Shown: positions 26,595 to 36,929, counted from the first letter of the stretch. The stretch is 64,000 nt of DNA from CAZHYV01 sp964537055 (GCA_964537055.1 CAZHYV010000003.1:200110-264109), one strand, 5' to 3'. Numbers and translations: made by a program. The notes: generated by a model from the sequence alone, not told the origin.

Positions 26595-26600
26595 AAACCC

Positions 26601-26610
26601 AGAGTAGCCA
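26601..26610 (-). promoter_or_regulatory. Leaderless late-promoter motif before terminase small subunit
   Basis: Minus strand TGGCTACTCT, 6 nt, ATG at 26594. Confidence 0.65.
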
Positions 26611-26819
26611 GGCTTCTTGAGGCCCTCATGAAAAAGCCGAGTCCAAAGATACTGAAAAGAAAAACCTATCAAAGCAGGGCACCGGGCGCCCTTAGGGGGA
26701 AAATTCCCTCAAAAGAACGTGCCTCCCGCGCTGTTTTTGCGCCCTTATAAAATTCACAAAACTTCCCTTGTTCCTATACAGCCCCCACGCTAGGATGGCT
26801 TCTATTGCTAGGGAGTAAA

Positions 26820-27227
26820 ATGAGAGCTCAGCTAAAACATTTACACAGCCCAGATGTTCTAGATTTGGCTACTTATAGACCCGTTCCTCCTAATCGGTTT
26901 GGCTTCTTACTTCAAACAATGATAGGCCCAGAAGGAAATCACGACGTAGAGGCATTTGATATCATGGTGTGTACTCAAACTTGGCTAGAAAAAGAGTATG
27001 GTCTTGAGGAAGCGTTTGACCTCATGCTGCTTGTAGAGCCTTATGGTTCTGAGGAGGTGTTCATCGGAAAGCAGCACCTCATCGTACCTGAGTATGATTA
27101 TGAAAGAATTGTAAAAATCATCAAAGACTATACGGAGTCATGCTCGGGAGATACTTGGGAGGAAGTAGTCCACAAGCTCAGTCGTTTAGGAAAGAACGAG
27201 TTTGAGGGGTATTCCTTCTCCTACTGA
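26820..27227 (+). CDS. Imm8-family immunity protein (cargo)
   Basis: A 135-residue protein starting MRAQLKHLHSPDVLDLATY. It follows the Imm8 pattern: LKxLxSPD near the start, PPNRFGFLLQTMIGPEG, then FDIMVCTQTWLEKEYG. Imm8 proteins neutralise polymorphic toxins. The start at 26820 has an AGGGAG Shine-Dalgarno. No toxin is next to it in the window, so it is an orphan immunity gene. It is a forward insert between the sigma-like gene and terminase, ending 10 nt from the convergent sigma stop. Confidence 0.75.
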   Translation: MRAQLKHLHSPDVLDLATYRPVPPNRFGFLLQTMIGPEGNHDVEAFDIMVCTQTWLEKEYGLEEAFDLMLLVEPYGSEEVFIGKQHLIVPEYDYERIVKIIKDYTESCSGDTWEEVVHKLSRLGKNEFEGYSFSY

Positions 27228-27237
27228 ATCTCTCTCC

Positions 27238-27810
27238 TCAACAAACCTCAGGAGAAGAGGCACAACTTTCTTCGATCAGATCTTGGAAGTGTAGCCCTTG
27301 CTGATACGCGAGAGCGACCTCGAACCGAGCGGAAGAGAGGGAGGGGATTCGATCTTGCATCTCTTTGATGGTTGGTTTACGACCTAGTTCTCTTTCAAGT
27401 GTTCGGAGGGTTTTCTTCACAAGCCGTCGATCCGCCAGCACATTCTGAGGCACATGCACAAGGGGCCATTTCTTCTCTACAAAACGGCTGACTTGATATC
27501 GCATGCGGTGAATGGCATAGGTCGTAAAAAACGTGGCCTTCTTTGGATCCCACAGATGAATGGCTTCTAGTAGACCAACGACTGCCTGTTGACGGAGGTC
27601 TTCCTGAGGGATGTGAGGGGTTCGCCATCTCTCCGCATAACTGTATGCAAGGGAGAGATGCTTAAGAAGAAACCGTCCGATTGCCTTAGAATGAGCTGGA
27701 CTACCTTTTTGGAGCTCAGCTATGGATGCAAGCATATCCACTGACTCCTGTTGCATAGCATTCAGGTTAAAACGGACAGACGGGGGCAGGGGAGGGGAGC
27801 AGGAGAGCAT
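27238..27810 (-). CDS. Phage sigma-70-like factor lacking region 4
   Basis: A 190-residue protein with a clear sigma region 2: HIPQEDLRQQAVVGLLEAI then LWDPKKATFFTTYAIHRMRYQVSRF, which covers core binding and -10 recognition. A region 3-like segment follows (ERELGRKPTIKEMQDRIPSL). It ends soon after, so the -35-reading region 4 is missing. Its gene carries the TGGCTACTCT motif 6 nt before ATG at 27810. Inferred role: directs RNA polymerase to the eight late promoters, including its own. Confidence 0.78.
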   Translation of the reverse strand: MLSCSPPLPPSVRFNLNAMQQESVDMLASIAELQKGSPAHSKAIGRFLLKHLSLAYSYAERWRTPHIPQEDLRQQAVVGLLEAIHLWDPKKATFFTTYAIHRMRYQVSRFVEKKWPLVHVPQNVLADRRLVKKTLRTLERELGRKPTIKEMQDRIPSLSSARFEVALAYQQGLHFQDLIEESCASSPEVC

Positions 27811-27816
27811 ATAGAA

Positions 27817-27826
27817 AGAGTAGCCA
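27817..27826 (-). promoter_or_regulatory. Leaderless late-promoter motif before sigma-like gene
   Basis: Minus strand TGGCTACTCT, 6 nt, ATG at 27810. Suggests positive autoregulation. Confidence 0.65.
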
Positions 27827-28088
27827 ATCTAGTTACCTAGTCTACACATATGTTTAGTAGTAAGGCGAATAAATCCTTCCGAAAAATTTTAGCGAATATG
27901 CTTTTTGTAAGAGATTGAAATTATTACAAAATTCAGAATAAAAATTACATTGGAAGACATGTAAGTTCCCAATCTTATACAAAAATTGAACTAGACAAAA
28001 AAACAGGCATCTGATTACTTACCATTTGTTCAGTATCGATTGCTAAACACTGAGCTGCTTGGAAATAACCTTTTGTAGGAGAAAGCTG

Positions 28089-28376
28089 ATGGCATTAGAG
28101 TATGAGTATGTTCGGAACGCCTTTCATCAAGCCATGGAGCGTTCCATTGAGACTTTTTTCCGGACCATCGCCACCTTATTTGCTCTACATCAAGAACAGA
28201 TGAAAGAAGCCTCTTCCCCAAGAGAAGTCGTCGATGATCCATCACCTTCCACCCAATCTCCAGAAAGCCCTTCGTTCGACTTCAAATTAGAAGAGGCTTT
28301 ACAGCCAAGCGATATTGAGCGAAAAAAAGCTCAACATGTTTTAGAAAAAATGGGATGGAAACTCTCAAATACCTAA
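28089..28376 (+). CDS. Small protein upstream of integrase
   Basis: A 95-residue acidic protein starting MALEYEYVRNAFHQAMERSI. ATG at 28089 has an AGGAG sequence upstream; an earlier ATG at 28059 lacks one. It is helical at both ends with a Pro/Ser-rich linker (PSPSTQSPESPS). It lies 25 bp before the integrase start and may be a recombination directionality factor or accessory protein, but no family match is visible. Confidence 0.55.
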   Translation: MALEYEYVRNAFHQAMERSIETFFRTIATLFALHQEQMKEASSPREVVDDPSPSTQSPESPSFDFKLEEALQPSDIERKKAQHVLEKMGWKLSNT

Positions 28377-28401
28377 TAGAAAAATAGATCAGGAGGTCAA
28401 A

Positions 28402-29653
<1,252 letters not shown>

Positions 29654-29690
29654 TTCTTTCGCAAATCCTAGGGGGGGGAGAAATCATTGG

Positions 29691-30341
29691 CTACAGTTTT
29701 TCCGATGAAGATGCCGTGGCTCCGTTCGGCACACAAAGGGAGGTATGAGATGCATCTAACAACTTCTTTAAAAGAGCATTTTCTTCTTTTAGAAAGGGCT
29801 CGCGATACGCGGAGTCTCGTATAAGGACTCCCCAAAACACTAAGTCTTTGGTAGAATTTCTTGTGAAGATGATATCCCAAACAGTTGCAAATTCGCCAGC
29901 AATCCCAACAGAGCAATAGGGCAGGGGTACATTATTCTGACAAGAGAGGATATCCTCAGCTTTCATAAGCTCACGAAGTCTTTTTCCAATGCTTACAAGC
30001 TCCTTCGTGATTTGTTCCCCGCAAAGATGACGAGAGCGGGGGTGCTTAGGGTCATCATCTGACTCCCCGTGAGTATTTTGGATGATCCAAATCCCTTGAG
30101 CCGGACGGATAAGGTTTTCTAGAAGCCTTGGTTTCTTTGCAATCTGTTTTACTAAGGAAGTGCTCAAAACATTTGGCTTCTTCCCAGGGCTAAAGCTGAA
30201 TTGCTTTTGGCGAGGAAGAAATTCAGCAGAGGTTTCTTGTGCTTCTAAAAGCGCGTTTGGAGGCTCGCTTGAAAAAGCAGGTACAGCCGATACAAAAACT
30301 AAGAAGATAAAACAGGTTTTTAATATAGCTCGAAGTAGCAT
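29691..30341 (-). CDS. Exported hypothetical protein
   Basis: A 216-residue protein with a Sec signal peptide (LLRAILKTCFIFLVFVSAVPAFS, cleavage near AFS-SEP). The mature part is basic to neutral with several cysteines (HLCGEQ, LSCQNN, LPYCSVG, TSLCVPN) and is likely periplasmic or outer-membrane-associated. Not recognised. It is the first host gene beyond the prophage attachment site. Confidence 0.6.
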   Translation of the reverse strand: MLLRAILKTCFIFLVFVSAVPAFSSEPPNALLEAQETSAEFLPRQKQFSFSPGKKPNVLSTSLVKQIAKKPRLLENLIRPAQGIWIIQNTHGESDDDPKHPRSRHLCGEQITKELVSIGKRLRELMKAEDILSCQNNVPLPYCSVGIAGEFATVWDIIFTRNSTKDLVFWGVLIRDSAYREPFLKEENALLKKLLDASHTSLCVPNGATASSSEKL

Positions 30342-30412
30342 AAACTGAATTCTCCTATTTCTTTCTACGATAAATCTACTTTTTCGTCTACCACTCGTAT
30401 ATAACTCATGGC

Positions 30413-31261
30413 ATGACCCTTGATAAACTCCATCAAACCACCCGAGCCAGCTGGAATACTGCTACACGTGCTCACAACGATTATAAGGGCGATCAAGCAA
30501 GATTCCTTCGTGAAGGAGGAGACACACTCTTTCCTGAGGAGCTTGATCTTCTTGGAGACTTTCGTGGGAAAACCCTTCTTCATCTTCAGTGTAATTCGGG
30601 TCAGGACAGTCTATGTCTTGCAAAACGAGGAGCCAATGTCACAGGAGTTGATTTTAGCGACGAGGCAATTCATTTTGCACGCAAGCTCTCGGAAGAAAGT
30701 GGAATTTCTGCACGCTTTGAGGAAGCCGAGATCATTACATGGCTACATACAACCAAGCATCGTTTTGATATTGCGTTTGCAAGTTACGGTGTTCTTTACT
30801 GGCACCAAGATCTTCTTACATGGTTCCAGGGGGTCCATCGCGTGCTGAAACCAGGAGGGCGCCTAATCCTTGTCGAGTTCCATCCTGTACTATACTCGGT
30901 TGACTCAGAGTTGCGACTCACGAAGGATGACTACTTTGCCAGCGAGCCTTTTATTTCTCCCGTCCAAAATTATGTAGAAGAAGCAGGGTTAGGACTTTTG
31001 CATGGCATTCCCAATCCTAGCCCTTCATCAACACCTTTTGTGAACGATCATCCAGCATATTCTTACCAACATCCTCTCGGCCGCATTATAACATCGCTTG
31101 TGCAAAGCAAATTGCAACTCCTACAGTTAGAAGAATGGCCTTACTCGAATGGTTGTCGATGCAATCCAGCACTTGTGGCAAAGGGTCGACAGTGGGTATG
31201 GCCCCCTGGCACTGCGCGGATTCCTCTAATGTTTGGGCTGGTTGCTAAGCGGAATCGCTAA
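30413..31261 (+). CDS. Class I SAM-dependent methyltransferase
   Basis: A 282-residue soluble enzyme with motif I HLQCNSGQDSLCLAKRG, motif II VTGVDFSDEAI, motif III HRFDIAFASYGVLYW, and the post-motif VLKPGGRLILVEFHP. This resembles small-molecule methyltransferases of the UbiE/type 11 group. Substrate cannot be told. ATG at 30413 lies 7 nt after TATAAC, so leaderless transcription is possible. Confidence 0.8.
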   Translation: MTLDKLHQTTRASWNTATRAHNDYKGDQARFLREGGDTLFPEELDLLGDFRGKTLLHLQCNSGQDSLCLAKRGANVTGVDFSDEAIHFARKLSEESGISARFEEAEIITWLHTTKHRFDIAFASYGVLYWHQDLLTWFQGVHRVLKPGGRLILVEFHPVLYSVDSELRLTKDDYFASEPFISPVQNYVEEAGLGLLHGIPNPSPSSTPFVNDHPAYSYQHPLGRIITSLVQSKLQLLQLEEWPYSNGCRCNPALVAKGRQWVWPPGTARIPLMFGLVAKRNR

Positions 31262-31303
31262 TGTTTGGCGATTGCGATCTTGGCGATTGTGGGACAGTTC
31301 GCA

Positions 31304-31996
31304 TTATTGCAGGGGCACAGGTTCTTTTGAATCGATAGGCAAAAAGTTTTCTTCGTCCTGACGATAGACCAACAAACGAGCATGTTTAATCTCAAAAAAC
31401 CAAGCATACAAAGAAAGCTGGCCTCGCTCTAGCCGTTCTTTGATTCCTGGATAAGTCTTCAAATGTTTTACCTGAATCAACACATTCAGCTGACTTAACA
31501 TAGACTCGCGTTGCTCTTCAGTTTGAAACGGTTCGTGAAGCTGCAGGAGCTGTTTTGCAGGCTCGATATGTCGAAGCCAAGCCCGAATATGAGGGGTAGA
31601 GTCAACGACAACAGGACTTGGGTTCTTCGTAGGGTTAAGCTGAGAGTGCTTAGACAAGTCCGAATGGATGGCGGCTCGGACCGCCCCACAGTTTGAGTGT
31701 CCACAGAGGACAATATTTCTTAGTTGAAGGCTCTCTAATGCAAACTCAAGAACAGTCGCTTCTGTATTATTAGGGGCAAACTCCTCATAAGGAGGAATAA
31801 TGTTCCCAATATTTCGATAGGTAAACAAATCTCCAGGATCGGTCATCGTAATCAAATTGGGAACTACGCGAGAATCAGAACAGCAAATGAACAAGGCTTC
31901 AGGATTTTGCTTGTTGGCCAGGTTTCGAAAAAGCTCTTTATAAGTACCAAAGGTATTTTGGCGGAACTGAAAAGCTCCTTTAAGTAATTTTTCCAT
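31304..31996 (-). CDS. Beta-class carbonic anhydrase
   Basis: A zinc enzyme that interconverts CO2 and bicarbonate. The zinc and catalytic motifs are CCSDSRVVPN (Cys, Asp-Ser-Arg) and GHSNCGAVRA (His, Cys). EALFICC and GDLFTYRNIGNIIPP are typical. ATG at 31996 (MEKLLKGAFQFRQN) matches the usual beginning; the frame is open upstream to a TTG at 32038. About 230 residues, normal for the family. Cytoplasmic. Confidence 0.9.
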   Translation of the reverse strand: MEKLLKGAFQFRQNTFGTYKELFRNLANKQNPEALFICCSDSRVVPNLITMTDPGDLFTYRNIGNIIPPYEEFAPNNTEATVLEFALESLQLRNIVLCGHSNCGAVRAAIHSDLSKHSQLNPTKNPSPVVVDSTPHIRAWLRHIEPAKQLLQLHEPFQTEEQRESMLSQLNVLIQVKHLKTYPGIKERLERGQLSLYAWFFEIKHARLLVYRQDEENFLPIDSKEPVPLQ

Positions 31997-32248
31997 AGGA
32001 TGAATGAAGGAGCATACCAAATTCATGAAAGATGCCAATCGCTAATGTCAGGTGCTAAGGTAAAAGGAGGAAAAGAAGCAAGTGGATACCACTTATTTTC
32101 GAAATCAGCACCACTCATTTAGTTGACATAATATTCCTTATCGGCAAAACACTGCCACTCAGGAACCTTTTCATCTCACACTATATGCTTTACAGCCCCC
32201 ATCATATTCTGATAGCCTAAAATTCTATTTTCATGGAGGTATAACGTT

Positions 32249-32797
32249 ATGTTTCGTTCTCGATTAATTGGTACTGCTGTTATCGCTGTAATTGCTGCGA
32301 TTGCTTATGGATATACAAAATTTAGAAAACCCGATATTGATGTGTACTTGGATAATAGTACAAATGGACCTATTACCGTCACTATTAACGGCAAAGATAT
32401 GGGTACCATTCCTGCGCATTCATCTAAAACCTTAGAAAATGTAAAAGCTGGAAAATATCAATTGGTTGCCAAAAACCAAAGCGGCGCTGTTGTTGAACAA
32501 GGTGAATACTCCGTCGTAGAGTCAAACCGAGGCGATAGCCATAATTGCAACATCTATAATATTGGCGGAGAGAACCGTTACGCTCTTGCAATCATTCATT
32601 ACTCTACAAGTGGAGCTATTCCTTCTACAGCCAATGAAATTGGAGAAAATCAAAAGTTTTTCAGCACAAAAGAAGCCGAATGCAAGCTAGATAAATCCAT
32701 TCCTGATACGGTTTCAGTAGGACGAGGCGGCTCGGTCACTCATAAATACCTTTGTCACATCAATGATAGTGGCAAAGTAATGTGCCCCGGCTATTAA
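32249..32797 (+). CDS. Membrane-anchored hypothetical protein
   Basis: A 182-residue protein with an N-terminal hydrophobic helix (LIGTAVIAVIAAIAYGYTKF), probably an uncleaved anchor. The outside part has a beta-sandwich-like pattern (VYLDNSTNGPITVTINGKDMG, GKYQLVAKNQSG) and four cysteines. Good Shine-Dalgarno (GGAGG) precedes ATG. No family recognised. Confidence 0.6.
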   Translation: MFRSRLIGTAVIAVIAAIAYGYTKFRKPDIDVYLDNSTNGPITVTINGKDMGTIPAHSSKTLENVKAGKYQLVAKNQSGAVVEQGEYSVVESNRGDSHNCNIYNIGGENRYALAIIHYSTSGAIPSTANEIGENQKFFSTKEAECKLDKSIPDTVSVGRGGSVTHKYLCHINDSGKVMCPGY

Positions 32798-32875
32798 TTT
32801 CTATAGCCACTTCTTTCATCTCTAGCACTTGTCCTTACCTCTGCGCCTCTTCCTTCTCCACCTTATCCTCTGTAG

Positions 32876-34324
32876 TTACGATCTTTTCCCCATATGCAAC
32901 AAAGGAAAGAACAAACCAATGATAAACATCAGGATAGAGAGGGCTGCCATGCTGAAAAAGACGGCCCTAAGTCCATAGAATAATGAGCCAGAGATCTGGA
33001 GAAGCGCTTGAGATCCTAGCCGGCTCCTCACGAGAGGATTTACTAAGCTCTCAAGCATGTCTGAAGAGATTCGATCCCGAAGGGTAATATTTAATAGGGC
33101 ACCCAAGGCGCCTACCCCAATCACGCTTCCAATGGCACGAGAAAAGGAGATCAGCGCAGTCGCTAGCCCTCGCTGCTGCCACTTGACCTTCTCTTGAATT
33201 GCAAGTGTGAGAGGTGTATGACTCATTCCTAATCCAATACCAAAACAACCCAGTGCTACTTTGAGAGCCTTTACCGATAAATGTACGCCTTGGGACACAA
33301 AGAAAGCAAACACAACAGTGCTCGCCATCGTGAGGCCAAAACCAAAAAGGATCAAGGGCCGATATCCTGTTTTTGGCAAGAGCCAGCCTGTGAATGCACT
33401 AGACAAAGGCCAACAAACAAGGACTGGCGCGAGAAAAAATCCAGCACGGGTTGCCGAATATGCAAGCCCTCCCTGAAGCAATAAAGATAAGTAGGTGACC
33501 ATCGAAACCATAAGGGCACCGACAAGGGCACTAGCAAAAATTGTAACGAGCATCAGACGCCCCGCAAGAAGCCCCAAAGGAAACATTGGTGCTTTTGAAC
33601 GCTTCTCGTTCATGGCAAACAGGAATACAAAGAACAGACAGCTGGGAAACATCCATAAGGGCCACTTTCCCTCTGCCCCTAAGAGTAGGGTAATAATTGC
33701 TGTCGACAGAAGAAGGGCACCCAGAAGATCCAATTTTGCTTCTTTTCTCACTCCGACCTCATGAGAGAACACTGCCAATAGGCCTATGGACAGCAGTCCG
33801 AACGGAATGTTCATAAAGAAAATCCAATGCCAAGAGAACTTATTGACAATGATTCCTCCTAAGAATGACCCTAAAAAGCCCGAAATGGCCCAGGTGGCCC
33901 CGAAAACTCCTTGGATACGGGCTCGCTCTTCAGCGGTATAAAGATCCGCAATAATCGCAAGAGCGATCGATTGCAATGCCCCTGCCCCTACTCCCTGAAG
34001 AGCTCGAAAGATAATTAACTGCGTCATTGTAGAGGCAAAACCGCTTAAAGTGGACCCTATCAGAAAAACAAAAATACCTGTAATCATAATCGTTTTTCGA
34101 CGGTATAAATCAGAGAGTTTTCCGTAAATAGGAATAAAGACTGTACTAGCCAGAAGATAAATAGATGTAACCCAAGCATATTGATGGATCCCATGCAGTT
34201 CGGCAGTGACTTTGGGCATGGCTGTTGCCACTACAGTCCCCTCAAGCGAACCCATAGCTACGCATAAAAGAACGGCAATGGTGGTAATCAAACGATTGGT
34301 AGAGGGAAGAAAACGAGATTCCAT
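32876..34324 (-). CDS. MFS drug efflux transporter (DHA2, EmrB/QacA type)
   Basis: About 482 residues with 14 predicted membrane segments. DHA2 signatures are visible: LEGTVVATAMPKV in helix 1, GKLSDLYRRKTIM (motif A), RALQGVGAGALQSIA (motif B), and GFLGSFLGGIIV (motif C of proton antiporters). It should export toxic compounds with proton antiport. The frame is open to GTG 34423, but ATG at 34324 (MESRFLPSTNRLITTIAV) matches a normal N-terminus. Confidence 0.85.
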   Translation of the reverse strand: MESRFLPSTNRLITTIAVLLCVAMGSLEGTVVATAMPKVTAELHGIHQYAWVTSIYLLASTVFIPIYGKLSDLYRRKTIMITGIFVFLIGSTLSGFASTMTQLIIFRALQGVGAGALQSIALAIIADLYTAEERARIQGVFGATWAISGFLGSFLGGIIVNKFSWHWIFFMNIPFGLLSIGLLAVFSHEVGVRKEAKLDLLGALLLSTAIITLLLGAEGKWPLWMFPSCLFFVFLFAMNEKRSKAPMFPLGLLAGRLMLVTIFASALVGALMVSMVTYLSLLLQGGLAYSATRAGFFLAPVLVCWPLSSAFTGWLLPKTGYRPLILFGFGLTMASTVVFAFFVSQGVHLSVKALKVALGCFGIGLGMSHTPLTLAIQEKVKWQQRGLATALISFSRAIGSVIGVGALGALLNITLRDRISSDMLESLVNPLVRSRLGSQALLQISGSLFYGLRAVFFSMAALSILMFIIGLFFPLLHMGKRS

Positions 34325-34561
34325 AGGGATTTTCGGAGGTTTATCCTTACTACATTTCAGAAACGATTCAACCAAATTCGAAAGGGACTCTCTAGATTTA
34401 AAAGAAACATCCTTCTTTTGCACAAATCATCTTGCGATCGCTACAGAATTGATCGTCCAAGCATTTTCATTTTCATTTTCCTCATACTTCTACATAGTTT
34501 ACGAGGGCTTGCCATTTTTCCTGTAGATTCCATTCTGGTAGCATGGTATAGGGCTGCTTTA

Positions 34562-35959
34562 ATGTCTCCCGAAAAATTTCGTAACCGGCGGTTTGAAAAC
34601 TGGATCTTCTTAGGGCTCATGTATGGATTTTTCTATCTGAGCCGATACAACTTAGGCTCGATTCAAGTGGCTTTAGGACAAGAATTCGGCTGGAGCACCG
34701 TTGATTACGGATGGGTCCTGGCGGCAGGCCATACGATTTATGCCTTGGCCGTGTTTCTAAACGGACCTTTGGCTGATAAGATTGGTGGGAAAAAAGCCAT
34801 CTTAATTGGTGCTGCTGGAGCCTCCCTATTCAATCTTCTCTTCGGACTTTGTCATTTATTCCTCATTCGCCCTGCCATCTGGAGCAAAATCCCAGGACAG
34901 GCTGCCACACTCATACAACCAGCTCTTCTTGCGGAAGGCATGAAAAACTCAACCATGATTGCTACCTTTGCAGTCATTTGGGCCTGCAATAACTACTTCC
35001 AATCCTTTGGCGCCCTCTCAATTGTGAAGATTAATGCTTCATGGTTTCATGTAAAAGAAAGAGGAAGGTTTGCTGGGATCTTCGGAATTATGATCCAAGG
35101 AGGCCGTTTGCTCGCACAATTTATGGGGCCCTTCCTTCTCCGGAAGCATGTGCCATGGGAGTATGCCTTTTACATCCCTGCCGTTCTTCTCCTTATTATG
35201 TGGGTGGTTGGCTACATCCGGATCCATAATAGCCCTGCTCATGCAGGACTAGGCGATTATGACACGGGAGATGTAACGATCGAGGAAGCAAAAGAAAAGC
35301 CAACAATGGGGTTCATTCTTCGCAAAATATTTGCTCAGCCCACCACGTGGATTATTGCTCTCACCTCGATGTGTCTAGGTTTAGTACGCCACTCTACCGA
35401 TGGTTGGTATATTAGATACCTTAGTGCTGTGTTTAACGTATCCAATGCGGGGCTCGCCAATTTTGCTCCTTACCAGTTTACCTACCTCGCGATGCCTTTT
35501 GCAGCCGTTCTTGGGGGTCTTGTTGCGGGGAATGCCTCAGATAGAATTTTTAAATCAAGAAGAGCGCCAGTAATTTGCATTGCCCTACTTTGTCTGGGTA
35601 TCAGTCTTTTGGGATTACGATCTGTCATTACCAATGTTTGGATGGCCTGTATGATGCTTACGGTTATTTCCTTCTTTGTGCAAAGTGCCCACTCTCTCTT
35701 AGCAGGAACCGCTTCTATGGATTTTGGGGGACGCAAGGCCGTTGCCACAGCAGCTGGATTCTTTGATGGGGCCCAATATTTGGCAGGTTCTATCATCAGT
35801 GTAGGAATGGGATGGGTCCTAAAGCATTATGCGGATAAGATGCACCCCGGGATTGAGTACAACATCTGGCCGCTCGTCCCTATCCCCTTCACCATCCTAG
35901 GGGCCATCCTTATCGCCACTCTCTGGAATCGCAAGCCAAAAGGTCATAGCTCTCACTAA
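34562..35959 (+). CDS. MFS organophosphate:phosphate antiporter-like (GlpT/UhpT family)
   Basis: About 465 residues, 12 membrane segments, with the OPA pattern: FLGLMYGFFYLSRYNLG, YGWVLAAGHTIYALAVFLNG, GPLADKIGGKKAIL, and a WACNNYFQSFGALS segment. This family exchanges sugar or glycerol phosphates for phosphate. ATG at 34562 (MSPEKFRNRRFENW) matches family N-termini. A frame extension from 34418 would overlap the divergent transporter gene. Confidence 0.82.
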   Translation: MSPEKFRNRRFENWIFLGLMYGFFYLSRYNLGSIQVALGQEFGWSTVDYGWVLAAGHTIYALAVFLNGPLADKIGGKKAILIGAAGASLFNLLFGLCHLFLIRPAIWSKIPGQAATLIQPALLAEGMKNSTMIATFAVIWACNNYFQSFGALSIVKINASWFHVKERGRFAGIFGIMIQGGRLLAQFMGPFLLRKHVPWEYAFYIPAVLLLIMWVVGYIRIHNSPAHAGLGDYDTGDVTIEEAKEKPTMGFILRKIFAQPTTWIIALTSMCLGLVRHSTDGWYIRYLSAVFNVSNAGLANFAPYQFTYLAMPFAAVLGGLVAGNASDRIFKSRRAPVICIALLCLGISLLGLRSVITNVWMACMMLTVISFFVQSAHSLLAGTASMDFGGRKAVATAAGFFDGAQYLAGSIISVGMGWVLKHYADKMHPGIEYNIWPLVPIPFTILGAILIATLWNRKPKGHSSH

Positions 35960-36062
35960 AAGAGTCTAGGGACGGGCATGGCAGTCACTAAGCAAGGCCC
36001 TTAAGAAAGATCATAGCGAATCATTTGCTTTAGAATCCTCTGTCTTTTTCATAAAGCTTCGT

Positions 36063-36068
36063 TATAAT
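36063..36068 (+). promoter_or_regulatory. TATAAT element 6 nt before the M50-like gene
   Basis: A perfect -10 box (TATAAT), then GACCTC, then ATG at 36075. This predicts transcription starting at the ATG. No Shine-Dalgarno is present. A -35 match is weak. Confidence 0.55.
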
Positions 36069-36074
36069 GACCTC

Positions 36075-36791
36075 ATGGAATCTAAACCGGCGTCTTCCAG
36101 TTATCACCGCCTCGGCTTAATTCTTAGTGCCTTGATTGTAGGCGCACTCTACCGATTTTTGCCGTATGGTCAGCAAATCCTCTACCCATTCACACTGCTC
36201 TCCACCTGGGTGCACGAAATGGGACATGGTATCACTGCACTTTGTTTAGGGGGAGCGTTTAAAGAGCTCAAAATCTTCGATGATGCCTCGGGTTATGCAA
36301 TTTCCACATCGTCTAGTGCAATGGGACAGGCCTTCACAGCAATGGGAGGCCTGTTGGCACCTCCTTTTATCGGAATGATCCTACTTGGCCTATCTCGCTC
36401 CTTTTCTCGAATAGCGCTTTGGGCTTTATCCGGAGCCATGCTGATTTCTTTGGTGGTTTGGGTTCGCTCTTTGGTGGGATTTGTAAGCGTGGGTGCTCTT
36501 TGCAGCGTACTTTTGCTCATTTCCATTTATGCTCCCGAAGCAGTCCGTCGATTTACCGTACAATTTCTAGGGATCACTTTGGTCCTATTTACTGTCGTGC
36601 GGATGGATTATTTATTCGTACCCAGCGGTATGGTGGATGGCAAAAATCAACCTTCTGATATTTCCGCAGTCGCAGACGTCCTTGGCGGCCCTTACCAACT
36701 TTGGGGTGGAATTTTGGCCACTATTTCGTTCCTCTTTCTTCTGGTAGGACTTTACGCGGCATGGCGGGCCAAGAAATCGAACCGACGGTAG
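36075..36791 (+). CDS. M50-like integral membrane metalloprotease
   Basis: A 238-residue protein with about six membrane segments. HEMGH (STWVHEMGHGITALCLGG) is the zinc-binding HExxH motif of site-2-type M50B peptidases. The family cleaves membrane-bound anti-sigma factors or maintains membrane proteins. A clear second zinc ligand (NPDG-like) is not visible, so it belongs to a divergent M50 branch. Starts right behind a TATAAT box with no leader. Confidence 0.7.
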   Translation: MESKPASSSYHRLGLILSALIVGALYRFLPYGQQILYPFTLLSTWVHEMGHGITALCLGGAFKELKIFDDASGYAISTSSSAMGQAFTAMGGLLAPPFIGMILLGLSRSFSRIALWALSGAMLISLVVWVRSLVGFVSVGALCSVLLLISIYAPEAVRRFTVQFLGITLVLFTVVRMDYLFVPSGMVDGKNQPSDISAVADVLGGPYQLWGGILATISFLFLLVGLYAAWRAKKSNRR

Positions 36792-36846
36792 ATCGTTAAT
36801 TGGTTGCTCCCCGCTTCCAGTTATGCTAGGGTGCACGCATTCTTAT

Positions 36847-36929
36847 GCCGAAGTGGCGGAATGGCAGACGCAGGGGTCTCAAAATCCCCCGTCCGTACGG
36901 GCATGAGGGTTCGACTCCCTCCTTCGGCA
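36847..36929 (+). tRNA. tRNA-Leu(CAA)
   Basis: An 83-nt class II tRNA with a long variable arm: acceptor GCCGAAG/CTTCGGC, anticodon loop CTCAAAA (anticodon CAA), variable arm CGTCCGTACGGGCA, T-loop TTCGACT. The bottom anticodon-stem pair is T-T. CCA is not encoded. Confidence 0.9.
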
